Notes: generated from the letters alone by a model not told the origin. A DNA stretch of 64,000 nt from Kangiella spongicola (GCF_003194565.2 NZ_QICH01000002.1:186001-250000), one strand, 5' to 3'; positions 1-11,690 are shown, counted from the first letter of the stretch. Program-made: numbers and translations.

Positions 1-359
1 GGCTCAACCAACTCGATATTGCTATTCCAAACGTCTTTACCCACAAGGTACTGACTGAAAGCTGGTAATGGCAAAATTAGTTTTCGTTGCTTTAAACAAG
101 AAAACTTAAACAAAAGCTCAATGGCCTCATCGCCGCCATTAGTTAGTAACAACTGGCTTTCATCAATGCCATAAAACTGACTGGCCAAGATTTGAAGACC
201 TGACTTGTCTGGATAACGCCATAAACATTCGGTAGAAATAGCCGTTTCGCTTAACCACAAGGGTTTGCTGTCCGAGCGTTCATTAAAGTCGAGCTTCAAT
301 GGTCTTGCTCTATCTTTGGCGCTATCTGGGATTAATGAGTTTTGATAGAGAGGTTTCAT
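1..359 (-). CDS. hisC: Histidinol-phosphate aminotransferase, N-terminal part (cut by window start)
   Basis: Translating the minus strand from an ATG that overlaps the hisG stop codon (ATGA) gives an open frame to the window edge, about 119 residues. It shows the N-terminal features of HisC-type fold-I PLP aminotransferases: LDFNERSD near residue 24, a WRYPDKSG segment and LLLTNGGDEAIELL. HisC converts imidazole-acetol phosphate and glutamate to histidinol phosphate in the cytoplasm. The 4-base overlap implies translational coupling to hisG. In most proteobacterial his operons hisD lies between hisG and hisC; here hisC follows hisG directly. The catalytic lysine lies outside the window, so another family I aminotransferase is possible but less likely. 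Confidence 0.8.
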   Translation of the reverse strand, partial: MKPLYQNSLIPDSAKDRARPLKLDFNERSDSKPLWLSETAISTECLWRYPDKSGLQILASQFYGIDESQLLLTNGGDEAIELLFKFSCLKQRKLILPLPAFSQYLVGKDVWNSNIELVE

Positions 360-1204
360 AGCGCTTTCCTGATTGGGGTTTCTAGAATATCCGTCGCCCC
401 CGCCGAAATTAGCTGCGGGATTAAATCTTTGGTCAGCTTGCGTTCAATGGCGGCTTTAATGGCAAAACCGTCGGAATTATAAAGCTCGCTTACCGTTGGT
501 GAGCGCATAGCTGGCAACAGCTTCACCACGCTTTCAATGGTATCTTTCGAACAGTTCATCTCTAGTAAAACACGCTTTCTGCCATTTAAAACCCCGCGCA
601 TCAGTAACAATAAATCGTCGATCTGTTTCTTTTTGACGGGGTCATCCATAACGTTTTTATTGGCAATAAACTGAGTGGAGCTTTCGAGAACTGTATCGAC
701 AATCTTGAGCCTATTAGCGCGAATGGTTGAGCCGGTACTGGTGTTATCGATAATCATATCCGCATCTTCAGGAGGGAAAACCTCAGTCGCGCCATAAGCT
801 CGGAGCAATTTAAAAGGTACTCCTAACTTGGTCAGGTAGTCTTTGGAAATCTTTTTATACTCTGAAGCTACAATTATTTTGCGCTGCTTGACGTCTTCCC
901 AGTCCCATTCTTCAGGAATACACGAAACTAGCTTTACCGGGTTAAAACCAAGGTCAAGTAACACATCGACATCCGCCTCTTGCTCAATAATCCAGTCCAT
1001 TCCGGCAAAACCTATATCGTGTTGCCCCAATGCCACCATCTCTGGAATGTTCTGACTTTTCAATAACTTAACTTCGATATCGCATCCATAAAGGTTCGGT
1101 CGATAGTTTCGACTATTGCCCACTAGTGTTAAGCCAGCCTCAGACAATAATTCTTCCACTTTGTCGTATAACTTACCTTTTGGTATCACCATCTTTAACG
1201 CCAT
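356..1204 (-). CDS. hisG: ATP phosphoribosyltransferase, long form
   Basis: First enzyme of histidine synthesis: condenses ATP with PRPP in the cytoplasm and is normally feedback-inhibited by histidine. The 282-residue length and the C-terminal extension after about residue 210 match the long, hexameric HisG form with an ACT-like regulatory domain, so no HisZ partner is needed. The segment DNTSTGSTIRANRL is the expected PRPP-binding loop, and the N-terminal MVIPKGKL matches the family. AGGAG lies 7 bases before the ATG. The gene sits downstream of two His-rich leader peptides and two terminators, so expression is very likely controlled by ribosome-mediated attenuation. Confidence 0.95.
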   Translation of the reverse strand: MALKMVIPKGKLYDKVEELLSEAGLTLVGNSRNYRPNLYGCDIEVKLLKSQNIPEMVALGQHDIGFAGMDWIIEQEADVDVLLDLGFNPVKLVSCIPEEWDWEDVKQRKIIVASEYKKISKDYLTKLGVPFKLLRAYGATEVFPPEDADMIIDNTSTGSTIRANRLKIVDTVLESSTQFIANKNVMDDPVKKKQIDDLLLLMRGVLNGRKRVLLEMNCSKDTIESVVKLLPAMRSPTVSELYNSDGFAIKAAIERKLTKDLIPQLISAGATDILETPIRKAL

Positions 1205-1268
1205 TTAACTACTCCTAAAATTGATATAAAATTTAAAAACCTTAAAAACAAAACCTAAAACCCAGAAA

Positions 1269-1303
1269 CAAAAAACCCGTTGACCTTTCGGAGCAACGGG
1301 TTT
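1269..1303 (-). terminator. his attenuator 2 (terminator before hisG)
   Basis: Read on the minus strand, an AACCCGTTG / CAACGGGTT stem is followed by a T-rich run (TTTTTTG then TTT). It lies between the second His leader peptide and hisG and is the expected rho-independent terminator of an attenuator. Confidence 0.85.
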
Positions 1304-1331
1304 GAAACCTTCAATGAGTATTAATCAAGCA

Positions 1332-1397
1332 CTACTCATCCCACCGTCGCTCGCGCAGTGTATGGTGATGATGATGTAGTTGAGTGGTTAATATCAT
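1332..1397 (-). CDS. hisL: His operon leader peptide 2 (five consecutive His)
   Basis: A 21-residue open frame too short for normal gene calling. It begins MILTTQL, continues with five consecutive histidines (codons CAT CAT CAT CAC CAT) and ends TLRERRWDE before a TAG. AAGAGAG lies about 6 bases before the ATG as a ribosome binding site. Ribosome stalling at the His run under histidine starvation is the established mechanism of his attenuation. The His codons can pair with the GGTGGGATG segment just downstream (CATC and CACC against GATG and GGTG), as expected for the 1:2 pause stem. The peptide is probably regulatory only. Confidence 0.88.
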   Translation of the reverse strand: MILTTQLHHHHHTLRERRWDE

Positions 1398-1439
1398 TGA
1401 GTCTCTCTTAATAAATTGTTTAGTACTATTTCGTTTAGC

Positions 1440-1469
1440 AAAAAAAAGCCCCGCTCGATGGCGGGGCTT
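1440..1469 (-). terminator. his attenuator 1 (terminator after first leader peptide)
   Basis: Minus-strand AGCCCCGC / GCGGGGCT stem with a six-base loop followed by eight T. It lies 27 bases after the first His-rich leader peptide and before the second one. The TGGCGG inside leader peptide 1 can pair with CCGCCA of this terminator's 5' side, giving a plausible antiterminator. Confidence 0.88.
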
Positions 1470-1495
1470 TGAAATTCTTTAATTAAATTACATTA

Positions 1496-1570
1496 TTAAA
1501 GACAATAGCTCACCGCCAACGCTTGTGCGTGGTGATGGTGGTTATGTGCTTTATTCAATAATGTATTCAT
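1496..1570 (-). CDS. His operon leader peptide 1 (HNHHHH)
   Basis: A 24-residue open frame beginning MNTLLNKA, then His-Asn-His-His-His-His, then AQALAVSYCL and TAA. Like the second leader, it is followed by a strong terminator. There is no Shine-Dalgarno sequence. The ATG starts only 8 bases after the -10 box of a near-consensus promoter, so the transcript would begin within a few bases of the start codon and the peptide would be translated from an essentially leaderless message. The His density and position upstream of hisG identify it as an attenuator leader. Confidence 0.83.
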   Translation of the reverse strand: MNTLLNKAHNHHHHAQALAVSYCL

Positions 1571-1578
1571 ATGGGTGC

Positions 1579-1607
1579 ATTAAAACCTGATTTTAGGACT
1601 GTGTCAA
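1579..1607 (-). promoter_or_regulatory. his operon promoter
   Basis: Minus strand: perfect TTGACA (1602-1607), 17-base spacer, TTTAAT (1579-1584). It is the only strong promoter seen upstream of both leader peptides, so both attenuators probably act in series on one transcript. Confidence 0.75.
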
Positions 1608-1651
1608 TAAAGGGATATATCCAATTGGTTATATAACGCCCACTGGATAGG

Positions 1652-2356
1652 CTAGTCGATGCCATGGCTTAGCCAAATTGAGGCTAGCAACAAGTCTTCC
1701 TGCTCGGTAATTTTAAGGTTTTTCCTAGAGCCAATGACTAATGAAGGGTGATAACCCGCGAACTCCATGGCTGATGCCTCATCCGTGATCGTTTGCCCTT
1801 CATTTAAGGCACTATCAATAGCATGACTTAACGTCCTTAGCGGGAAGAACTGTGGCGTTTGAGCTAACCAAACGGTTTCCCTATCAATCGTTTTCTCAAT
1901 AGTTTGGCGCTTATTCGCTTGCTTGATGGTATCGATTGCGCCAACCGCAAGAATAGCACCATCCGGTGAGGTTTCTCTACTAGTAATTAAGTTATCAATA
2001 TGACGAGAGCTTAAGCACGGACGAGCAGCATCATGCACCATAACCCAATCAGTCTCAGCTGCTTCACTCTCACGAATAAAGCTTAATGCCGCTTTTACGG
2101 AATCAACACGATCTTTACCGCCTGTGGTGGTTAAAACACGCGGATTATCTGCAAAAGGCAACTCTTCCCAGTAAGTATCTTTAGGACTAAGCGCGACAAC
2201 TACTTTGTAGATTTTAGAATGTTCCAAGAAGCGATTGACGCTATATTCAAGAATGGTTTTATCTTCAATTTTGAGGTATTGCTTAGGGATGTCAGAGTTC
2301 ATGCGAGCACCAATTCCTGCTGCTGGAATTACCGCCCAAATACGCTCAGAGTTCAT
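1652..2356 (-). CDS. ispD: 2-C-methyl-D-erythritol 4-phosphate cytidylyltransferase
   Basis: Third step of the MEP isoprenoid pathway: transfers CMP from CTP to methylerythritol phosphate. The nucleotidyltransferase signature PAAGIGARM starts at residue 11, followed by PKQYLKI, and the substrate-binding DAARPCLS lies near residue 120. The 234-residue length is normal. It follows ftsB by 12 bases, the usual gammaproteobacterial ftsB-ispD pair. The ispF gene that often follows is not here; the next sequence downstream is the his leader region. No clear terminator was seen after it. Confidence 0.95.
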   Translation of the reverse strand: MNSERIWAVIPAAGIGARMNSDIPKQYLKIEDKTILEYSVNRFLEHSKIYKVVVALSPKDTYWEELPFADNPRVLTTTGGKDRVDSVKAALSFIRESEAAETDWVMVHDAARPCLSSRHIDNLITSRETSPDGAILAVGAIDTIKQANKRQTIEKTIDRETVWLAQTPQFFPLRTLSHAIDSALNEGQTITDEASAMEFAGYHPSLVIGSRKNLKITEQEDLLLASIWLSHGID

Positions 2357-2368
2357 ATTAAGTCTCGA

Positions 2369-2644
2369 TTAATGACTGTCCAGAATTCGAACAAAGACTT
2401 CGTCTTCCTTTATCATTCCTAGCTGATATCTAGCACGCTCCTCGATAGCATCTTTGCCATCACGTAAATCTTTGATTTCAGCTATAATTTTTTGATTTCT
2501 AATTTCTAACTCTTTGTTTTCTTTACGAATATTGTCAGCTTTTTCTCGTTGCTCACTTATTTCACGAAAAGAGGACTCACCGAACCAAATTCGGTATTGA
2601 AGTGATCCTAAAATCACGACTAAAACTAAAGCCACCCATTTCAT
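2369..2644 (-). CDS. ftsB: Cell division protein FtsB
   Basis: A small 91-residue bitopic membrane protein of the divisome that forms the FtsQLB complex. Residues about 3-20 form one membrane segment, followed by a charged heptad-rich coiled coil (about 28-72) and a conserved ERARYQLGMIKEDE stretch that binds FtsQ. Its place between eno and ispD is the standard context. Confidence 0.93.
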   Translation of the reverse strand: MKWVALVLVVILGSLQYRIWFGESSFREISEQREKADNIRKENKELEIRNQKIIAEIKDLRDGKDAIEERARYQLGMIKEDEVFVRILDSH

Positions 2645-2676
2645 AAAATCAACAATGCCAGAAAACCTATGGTAAA

Positions 2677-2717
2677 TAAAGCGGACACCCTGATTAATCA
2701 GACGATGACCGCTTTTT
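2677..2717 (-). terminator. Terminator after eno
   Basis: Minus-strand AAAGCGG / CCGCTTT stem enclosing a second palindrome, CTGATTAATCAG. It lies between eno and ftsB. The T run is short, so termination may be partial. Confidence 0.55.
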
Positions 2718-2757
2718 ATGAGTCTAATTTGTATTCGCTACAAACTTTATTTACAAA

Positions 2758-4071
<1,314 letters not shown>

Positions 4072-4114
4072 TCAAAATAAACAAAATAAAATACTAAAAA
4101 ATTGTCGTTAAAAC

Positions 4115-4975
4115 TTACAGCAAATCGCCTGTGCCAAAGTCAGTAATAGTATCTTCAGCAAAACCTGCTTTTTTTACGATAGTGTCGAGCTCTTTCATGA
4201 CCTTCAATGTTTCCTCAATGCGGTACATCGGGAACGAGTTTGGGCCGTCACACTTCGCCACGCTTGGATCTGGGTGACTCTCCATAAAGACGCCAGAAAC
4301 ACCTGCCGCTATAGCCGCACGCGCAAGTACCGGAATCACTTCGCGCAACCCACCTGAAGAGTCGCCTTGGCCACCAGGAAGCTGAGCTGAGTGTGTCGCG
4401 TCATAAACTACAGGACAACCCGTGTCGCGCATAATTGATAATGAACGCATATCAGACACTAGGTTGTTATATCCAAAGGAAACGCCACGCTCACACACCA
4501 TGATGTTGTCGTTGCCAGTCTCGCGTGCTTTTTCGACCACGTTTTTCATATCCCAAGGAGATAAAAACTGACCTTTTTTGATATTCACAGGAATACCCGG
4601 CTCACAAGCCTTGCGTATAAAGTTGGTCTGGCGACATAGGAACGCTGGCGTTTGCATCACGTCAACCACAGAAGCTACTTCGTGAAACGGTGTATCTTCA
4701 TGTACGTCGGTTAACACTGGAACGCCAACTTGATCTTTAACTTTTTGCAGAATGTTTAAGCCATCTTCAAGACCTGGCCCACGAAAGCTCTTACTCGACG
4801 AGCGGTTCGCCTTATCAAACGATGACTTATAGATAAACGGGATGTCTAAGCGATCCGTCATTTCTTTTAAGTATCCCGCCGTGTCGATTGCTAGCTGCTC
4901 GCTTTCAATGACGCATGGGCCACAGATTAAGAAAAACGGTTGGTCGATACCAACTTCCCAATTTAATAACTTCAT
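4115..4975 (-). CDS. kdsA: 2-dehydro-3-deoxyphosphooctonate aldolase (KDO-8-P synthase)
   Basis: Condenses arabinose 5-phosphate with phosphoenolpyruvate to make KDO 8-phosphate for the lipopolysaccharide inner core. [27 protein letters not shown] and [10 protein letters not shown] mark the TIM-barrel active site. The start at MKLLNWEVG is chosen because AGGA lies 5 bases upstream and the length (286 residues) then matches the family; a longer frame adds 14 unlikely residues. It sits between pyrG and eno, the conserved order. Confidence 0.95.
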   Translation of the reverse strand: MKLLNWEVGIDQPFFLICGPCVIESEQLAIDTAGYLKEMTDRLDIPFIYKSSFDKANRSSSKSFRGPGLEDGLNILQKVKDQVGVPVLTDVHEDTPFHEVASVVDVMQTPAFLCRQTNFIRKACEPGIPVNIKKGQFLSPWDMKNVVEKARETGNDNIMVCERGVSFGYNNLVSDMRSLSIMRDTGCPVVYDATHSAQLPGGQGDSSGGLREVIPVLARAAIAAGVSGVFMESHPDPSVAKCDGPNSFPMYRIEETLKVMKELDTIVKKAGFAEDTITDFGTGDLL

Positions 4976-5047
4976 ATTCCTGCCTTTGACTTCTGCCAAT
5001 GTTGAGCTACAGCCCACTCGCCTAGGTTACTTGTTTTAACCTGAAGC

Positions 5048-7109
<2,062 letters not shown>

Positions 7110-7559
7110 GTGAAGATTTGGGTCGATGCGGACGCTTGTCCAGTGGTTATAAAAGAAATTTTGTTTCGTGCAGCGCAGCGGGCTGAGCTCCATGTGTGCC
7201 TTGTCGCGAACCAATTTATCAAAGTGCCACCCTCGCCATTTATTAAATCCATACAAGTTCCAGCGGGGTTTGACGTTGCTGACGATGAAATTGTAATACG
7301 AGCCACAGCAGGCGATCTAGTGATTACCGCTGATATTCCGCTTGCTAACGAAGTCATCGACAAAGGTTGTACAGCCCTTAGCCCTAGAGGTGAGCTGTTC
7401 ACCAAAGAAAACATCAAAGCTCGACTAACGATGCGTGACTTCATGGAAACCCTTCGCTCAAGCGGCATCCAAAGCGGTGGCCCTCCACCACTTAGCCAAG
7501 GTGATCGCATGAAGTTTGCCAATCACCTCGATCGTATTATCGCCAAGGCTCAGAAGTAA
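7110..7559 (+). CDS. UPF0178 (YaiI/YqxD) family protein
   Basis: A 149-residue cytosolic protein of the conserved YaiI/YqxD family, whose biochemical role is not established. It begins [17 protein letters not shown] and contains [10 protein letters not shown] and SPRGELFT, all typical of the family; the acidic DADACP motif recalls PIN-like nucleases. The start is GTG (7110) with AGGA about 6 bases upstream. It stands alone on the plus strand. Confidence 0.88.
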   Translation: MKIWVDADACPVVIKEILFRAAQRAELHVCLVANQFIKVPPSPFIKSIQVPAGFDVADDEIVIRATAGDLVITADIPLANEVIDKGCTALSPRGELFTKENIKARLTMRDFMETLRSSGIQSGGPPPLSQGDRMKFANHLDRIIAKAQK

Positions 7560-7763
7560 TCTAAGTGTAAAAAATACTGTCAGTTGTCATTCGTCAGTTA
7601 GCGGAATACACTAAAACCATCGCAAAGTTAAACCATCTAAGACTAGAAGTTTGTATTAATTTCTGGTGAGTCTATCTTTTTACGCGCAATTCATAGGTGC
7701 ATAAGCACTCAGAAGGTCGCGCAAAGGCACCCATTATTAAATGGTTTTAAAAAGGACTTAACG

Positions 7764-8099
7764 ATGATGAAATGTTTAATTTGTAGCTTTACCGCGATAT
7801 GCCTTCTCTTTGTTTGCAGTGCAAATGCTAAAAACCTAAGGAGTACCGGCACCTACAAGGTTCACTTGAGCAATCCCTCAAACCATTTAAATTGTCGCAC
7901 TGGCCCAGGCATTAACTTTCCTATTCGAGCGCACCTTGAACACGGTGATTTCGTTCAAGTTTTACACGTAACCCATCATAAAAAGCCTTGGTTTTATACC
8001 AATTTACGGTGTTTTGTCAGAGCAAGTTCAAACTTTTTAAAGTGGCAAGGTGAGCTCAAGAAAAAGCCAAAACCTACAAAACCGAAAATTGTTCGTTAA
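7764..8099 (+). CDS. Small secreted SH3b-like protein
   Basis: 111 residues. A signal peptide (about 1-22, ending CSANA) is followed by one short domain containing LNCRTGPGINFPIRAHLEHG, which resembles bacterial SH3 domains (SH3b) with their typical LNVRSGPG motif. The C-terminus is a Lys/Pro-rich tail. SH3b domains commonly bind cell wall material, but no catalytic domain is present. AAGGA precedes the ATG. Cysteines at the domain start and in LRCFVR could pair in the periplasm. Function unknown. Confidence 0.65.
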   Translation: MMKCLICSFTAICLLFVCSANAKNLRSTGTYKVHLSNPSNHLNCRTGPGINFPIRAHLEHGDFVQVLHVTHHKKPWFYTNLRCFVRASSNFLKWQGELKKKPKPTKPKIVR

Positions 8100-8111
8100 G
8101 AAGATTATTCG

Positions 8112-8903
8112 TTAAGAGCCTGAGCTAAGCTGTTTAGCTTTTTGCCAAGCTTGCTCAAGCTGTTCGAGACTCGCGGTGTCTACCGTTAAACCATCATTAT
8201 CGATGAGCGTTTCTAATTGACGGAAACGGCTTTCAAACTTACGGCAGCTTTTTCTTAACGCGGTCTCTGGGTCGAGATCTAGGTGGCGTGATAAATTGAC
8301 ACAACTAAACAACACATCACCTAGCTCCTCTTCGATATGAGCCTTATCTTCCTTTGCGATGGCCTCCTTAAGTTCAGCGACTTCTTCCTCCAGCTTTTCA
8401 ATAACCCCATTGATATCGGGCCAATCAAAACCATGACGCCCCACACGCTTTTGCATCTTCTGTGCTAGCGACAGCGCAGGAAAACTGCGCGGTAAATCAT
8501 CCAACAAACTAGTATTGGCTTGATTCTTAGTTTGGCGCTCCTGTTGCTTCAACTTTTCCCAGTTTTGCTTTATCGCCGCATCACTTTCTAGCGACATGTC
8601 TGAAAACACATGAGGGTGACGACGAATCAGCTTTTCCGACATGGCTTTAGCGATCGACTCAAAATCGAACAAATCTTGTTCGCTACCGAGTTGTGCATAA
8701 AAAACCACCTGAAACAATAAATCCCCTAACTCACCTTCGAGCTCGGCCATGTCGTCTTTTTCAATGGCATCGGCAACCTCGTAAGCTTCTTCTAGGGTAT
8801 GAGGCACAATGGTTTCAAAGGTCTGCTTCTTGTCCCACGGACAGCCTTGCTCAGGGTCACGCAAAGTACGCATGATTTCAAGTAATCGTTGAGTATGTGT
8901 CAT
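8112..8903 (-). CDS. mazG: Nucleoside triphosphate pyrophosphohydrolase MazG
   Basis: Hydrolyses (d)NTPs to monophosphates and pyrophosphate. It has two tandem MazG domains: EEAYEVADAI with EGELGDLLFQVVF in the first half, and EEVAELKEAI with EEELGDVLFSCVNL in the second, the EExxE...ExxD metal-binding pattern. Starting at the ATG at 8903 gives 263 residues, the same size as in E. coli; a TTG further upstream lies inside relA. It follows relA by only 4 bases, a standard neighbour order linking it to stringent-response physiology. Confidence 0.95.
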   Translation of the reverse strand: MTHTQRLLEIMRTLRDPEQGCPWDKKQTFETIVPHTLEEAYEVADAIEKDDMAELEGELGDLLFQVVFYAQLGSEQDLFDFESIAKAMSEKLIRRHPHVFSDMSLESDAAIKQNWEKLKQQERQTKNQANTSLLDDLPRSFPALSLAQKMQKRVGRHGFDWPDINGVIEKLEEEVAELKEAIAKEDKAHIEEELGDVLFSCVNLSRHLDLDPETALRKSCRKFESRFRQLETLIDNDGLTVDTASLEQLEQAWQKAKQLSSGS

Positions 8904-8907
8904 CGGC

Positions 8908-11118
8908 TTAATTCGTTTTACGTTCAACCGAAAAGATATTCGGTAATTGTCTAATTAAAGTCATCACTCGGTTCAAGTCATCTATCTGGCTGAGTTCAAC
9001 CTCAACCCACAACTCAACCTGCTCATTATTTCTGTGCGTCGACAAATCAGTAATACTCGCCTGTTCGTTGGCCAGTATGGTCGTAATGTCTTTCAGCAGT
9101 GACTTACGATCCATCGCACTAATGCGTAAATCTACAGCATAAGAGTTATTAGCCTCGCCCTCCCAGCGAACGGGTATCAGGCGTTCAGGCCTCCCTACAT
9201 TGGCTTTCTTAATGTGCGTGCAGCTCTTACGATGAATCATAATACCGCGCCCTTTAGTGATATAACCGACAATGTCTTCGCCAGGCACTGGTTTACAACA
9301 CTTAGCAATCTGGGTCAGCAAATCACCCACCCCAGAAACAGATATATCGTTATAGGACTGACGTTTTGACTTTTGTCTCAAGTTTGGCGCGATATCGCGT
9401 CGAGGCTCTTGAACCTCTTTAAACTCTTTAGCTCGGTTTAGGACTTGCATAATACCTAAGTCGCCCGAGCCCATTTTAATATAAAGTTCCTGCTCGCTAG
9501 CCAAATGTAAGCGCTGTGCTAACTCTCGGTGATCAACATCCGCCAAGTGTGCTCGGCTCAGCTCCTTCTCCAGCAAGCTCCTCCCCGCGTTGGCGTTATC
9601 CTCTTTATCCAATTTATTAAAAAACTGTGCGATTTTATTGCGCGTTCGTGGGCTACCAATATATTGATTATAAGGAATTAGCCAATCACGACTCGGTAGC
9701 TCCTCTCCTTTAGCCATGATTTCAACGACCTCGCCAGTCTTTAACTGATAGGTCAAAGGCACAATTCGGCCTTTAACTTTAGCCCCAACACAGCGATGTC
9801 CAATTGACGTATGAATACGGTATGCAAAATCGATTGGCGTGCTGCCTGACGGTAAATCAATGACCTTGCCTTGTGGCGTAAAGACAAAAATCCTATCTTC
9901 AGCAACCGAGCTCTGGAACTCTTGCATTAAATCATCGCTCGCCGTATCCGCCAGCTCACTTTGCCATTCGAGCAGCTGTCGCATCCACTCGATCTTCTCG
10001 TCCACTCCAACACGCGTCAGATTAGTCCCTTCTTTATAAGCCCAATGCGCCGCGATACCTTTTTCAGCCTCTTCGTGCATCTGATGAGTACGGATCTGAA
10101 CTTCTAAAACCTTCCCCTCTGGCCCAACGACCGCCGTATGAATCGAGCGGTAACCGTTTTCTTTAGGCGTCGCCACATAATCATCAAACTCTTTAGGAAT
10201 ATGCTGCCAACTGCCATGAACGATGCCTAACGTCGCGTAACAATCCTGAACCTTGTCCACTAAAATTCGAACCGCACGAACGTCATAAATTTCCTCAAAG
10301 CTCACACTCTTACGGGTCATCTTCTTCCAGATAGAATAAATATGCTTCACACGACCCGTGATATCAGCCTTAATCGACTCCGCAGCCAATTTATTATTCA
10401 AGAGCTCTAAAACGTCATGAATGTATTGCTCACGATCCACCCGCTTCTCACGCAAACTCTTAGCGATAGTTTTATAAGCATCAGGTTCAATATAACGGAA
10501 GGCTAAATCTTCAAGCTCCCACTTAAGTTGACCAATACCCAAGCGATTAGCTAGAGGCGCGAAAATATCATCAGTTTCTTTAGCGAAAAGAAGCTGTAAC
10601 TCACGATCCGCATCCTTGATATGGCGTAAGGTCACCACACGATCCGCAAGTTTTAGTAAAACGACTCGCGCATCATTAACCATCGCCAGTAACATTTTGC
10701 GCAGGCTTTCAACCTGCTGCTCATCGTTTCCAGCGCCAGACGACTGCTGTAAACTGCGCATCGCCTCCATTTGTCCCGCGCCAAGCACTAAGTCAGCAAT
10801 ACTATTGCCACAATGCTTTTTTAAGGTTTCATGATCAAGCGACTGGCTAATAACCGACGGCAGTAACACCGACGCTATTAAAGTATCTGAATCCGCATTG
10901 AAATGAGTCAATACCTCAGCCAACTCCAAACCCGCCGCTAGAGTATTTAAACGAATCACCGGTGTCGTCGAAACATTTTTCTGAGCAAGCTCAACCGCTT
11001 TTCTCAGCTTTGCAACCGCCTTGTCCGACAACGACAACTCATTCAGCTCTAACCATTGATCAAAGTTAAAGTTACCTGAATCGACAATTTCAAATATATC
11101 GTGTTCTTTACGCTTCAT
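8908..11118 (-). CDS. relA: GTP pyrophosphokinase RelA
   Basis: Ribosome-associated (p)ppGpp synthetase. In order it contains a degenerate hydrolase domain (about 20-190; the HD metal-binding motif is replaced by LLPSV, so hydrolysis should be lost), the synthetase domain (KENGYRSIHTAVVG, near 315), a TGS domain (about 400-465, VFTPQGKVIDLPSGSTPIDF), a zinc-finger/helical part with CCKP and a C-terminal ACT domain. 736 residues, close to E. coli RelA. It is followed tightly by mazG. The usual upstream neighbour rlmD is separated by a 1.6 kb repeat-rich islet. Confidence 0.95.
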   Translation of the reverse strand: MKRKEHDIFEIVDSGNFNFDQWLELNELSLSDKAVAKLRKAVELAQKNVSTTPVIRLNTLAAGLELAEVLTHFNADSDTLIASVLLPSVISQSLDHETLKKHCGNSIADLVLGAGQMEAMRSLQQSSGAGNDEQQVESLRKMLLAMVNDARVVLLKLADRVVTLRHIKDADRELQLLFAKETDDIFAPLANRLGIGQLKWELEDLAFRYIEPDAYKTIAKSLREKRVDREQYIHDVLELLNNKLAAESIKADITGRVKHIYSIWKKMTRKSVSFEEIYDVRAVRILVDKVQDCYATLGIVHGSWQHIPKEFDDYVATPKENGYRSIHTAVVGPEGKVLEVQIRTHQMHEEAEKGIAAHWAYKEGTNLTRVGVDEKIEWMRQLLEWQSELADTASDDLMQEFQSSVAEDRIFVFTPQGKVIDLPSGSTPIDFAYRIHTSIGHRCVGAKVKGRIVPLTYQLKTGEVVEIMAKGEELPSRDWLIPYNQYIGSPRTRNKIAQFFNKLDKEDNANAGRSLLEKELSRAHLADVDHRELAQRLHLASEQELYIKMGSGDLGIMQVLNRAKEFKEVQEPRRDIAPNLRQKSKRQSYNDISVSGVGDLLTQIAKCCKPVPGEDIVGYITKGRGIMIHRKSCTHIKKANVGRPERLIPVRWEGEANNSYAVDLRISAMDRKSLLKDITTILANEQASITDLSTHRNNEQVELWVEVELSQIDDLNRVMTLIRQLPNIFSVERKTN

Positions 11119-11403
11119 AGCTATATTACTTTATTGGTAAACTATTATTTTTCTTAAGATTTTTGACTAGAACACCCGCAATGGAAAATACATACACAAC
11201 CTTGTAACAAACCCCATCGCAGCGCCTTAATAACGCTCCCGAGCCTTGTGTGATTACTACAGAAAAGCCTTACAGCTCAGGCATCAAATCCATGAATTAA
11301 ATATAGTAGCAGTATAAAAATTTAATGGAAGTGAGGAATGGGATATTTCAGATTTTGTCATTATTGGGTTGAGACTTTATTTGCATTATATTAACTGTAG
11401 GTA

Positions 11404-11442
11404 TCGTCTTTGCGAGTTGCCATAGGCGACGTGGCAATCTCA
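11404..11442 (+). repeat. GCGAG...GCGACGTGGCAATCTC-type repeat
   Basis: The string reads CGTCTTTGCGAG, a spacer, GCGACGTGGCAATCTC. Very similar short palindromic units are scattered in many proteobacterial genomes. Only this one copy was seen in the window, so the assignment rests on recall of the motif. Confidence 0.45.
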
Positions 11443-11509
11443 GTGTCATCTTTTCTGTTTACTCCTCACCCCTCAGAGACAGAATTAGATTCTGGCTTTT
11501 TGTTTCGCC

Positions 11510-11690
11510 CCTCGGCGAGTCACTTTCTCTTAGGTGGATAAGAGAAAGTAACCAAAGAGAAGTCCACCCCTACATTGAGGTCATTACAATGACTACCTTC
11601 ATAAAGCCCAAGTCACTTCACGCACCGTGAAAGACAGTCCATCCATGGCCTGTTTTTCACTATTTGAATCATCCAAGATTCAAATTGCTA
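11510..11690 (-). repeat. Hairpin-rich repeat element I, copy A
   Basis: Reading the minus strand, this contains a hairpin with arms at 11662-11670 and 11677-11685 (loop TTGGAT), a 16-base-arm hairpin at 11627-11660 with GGATGG at the tip, a smaller hairpin near 11577-11597, then a module GGGTGGACTTCTC...GGTTACTTTCTC with perfect 11-base arms (11522-11532 / 11539-11549) ending CTCGCCGAGG. The last module recurs in opposite orientation at 45301-45358. Several hairpin tips carry GGA. Confidence 0.7.

Noticed and set aside
1561-1620. Alternative reading MHPYEYIIE from the ATG at about 1580 as the leader peptide
   Set aside because: That ATG overlaps the -10 box and the frame has no His run; the HNHHHH frame fits attenuation.
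11460-11600. Possible small coding frames in the hairpin-rich element
   Set aside because: The module is structured repeat DNA, and frames through it have no start signal or protein-like composition.
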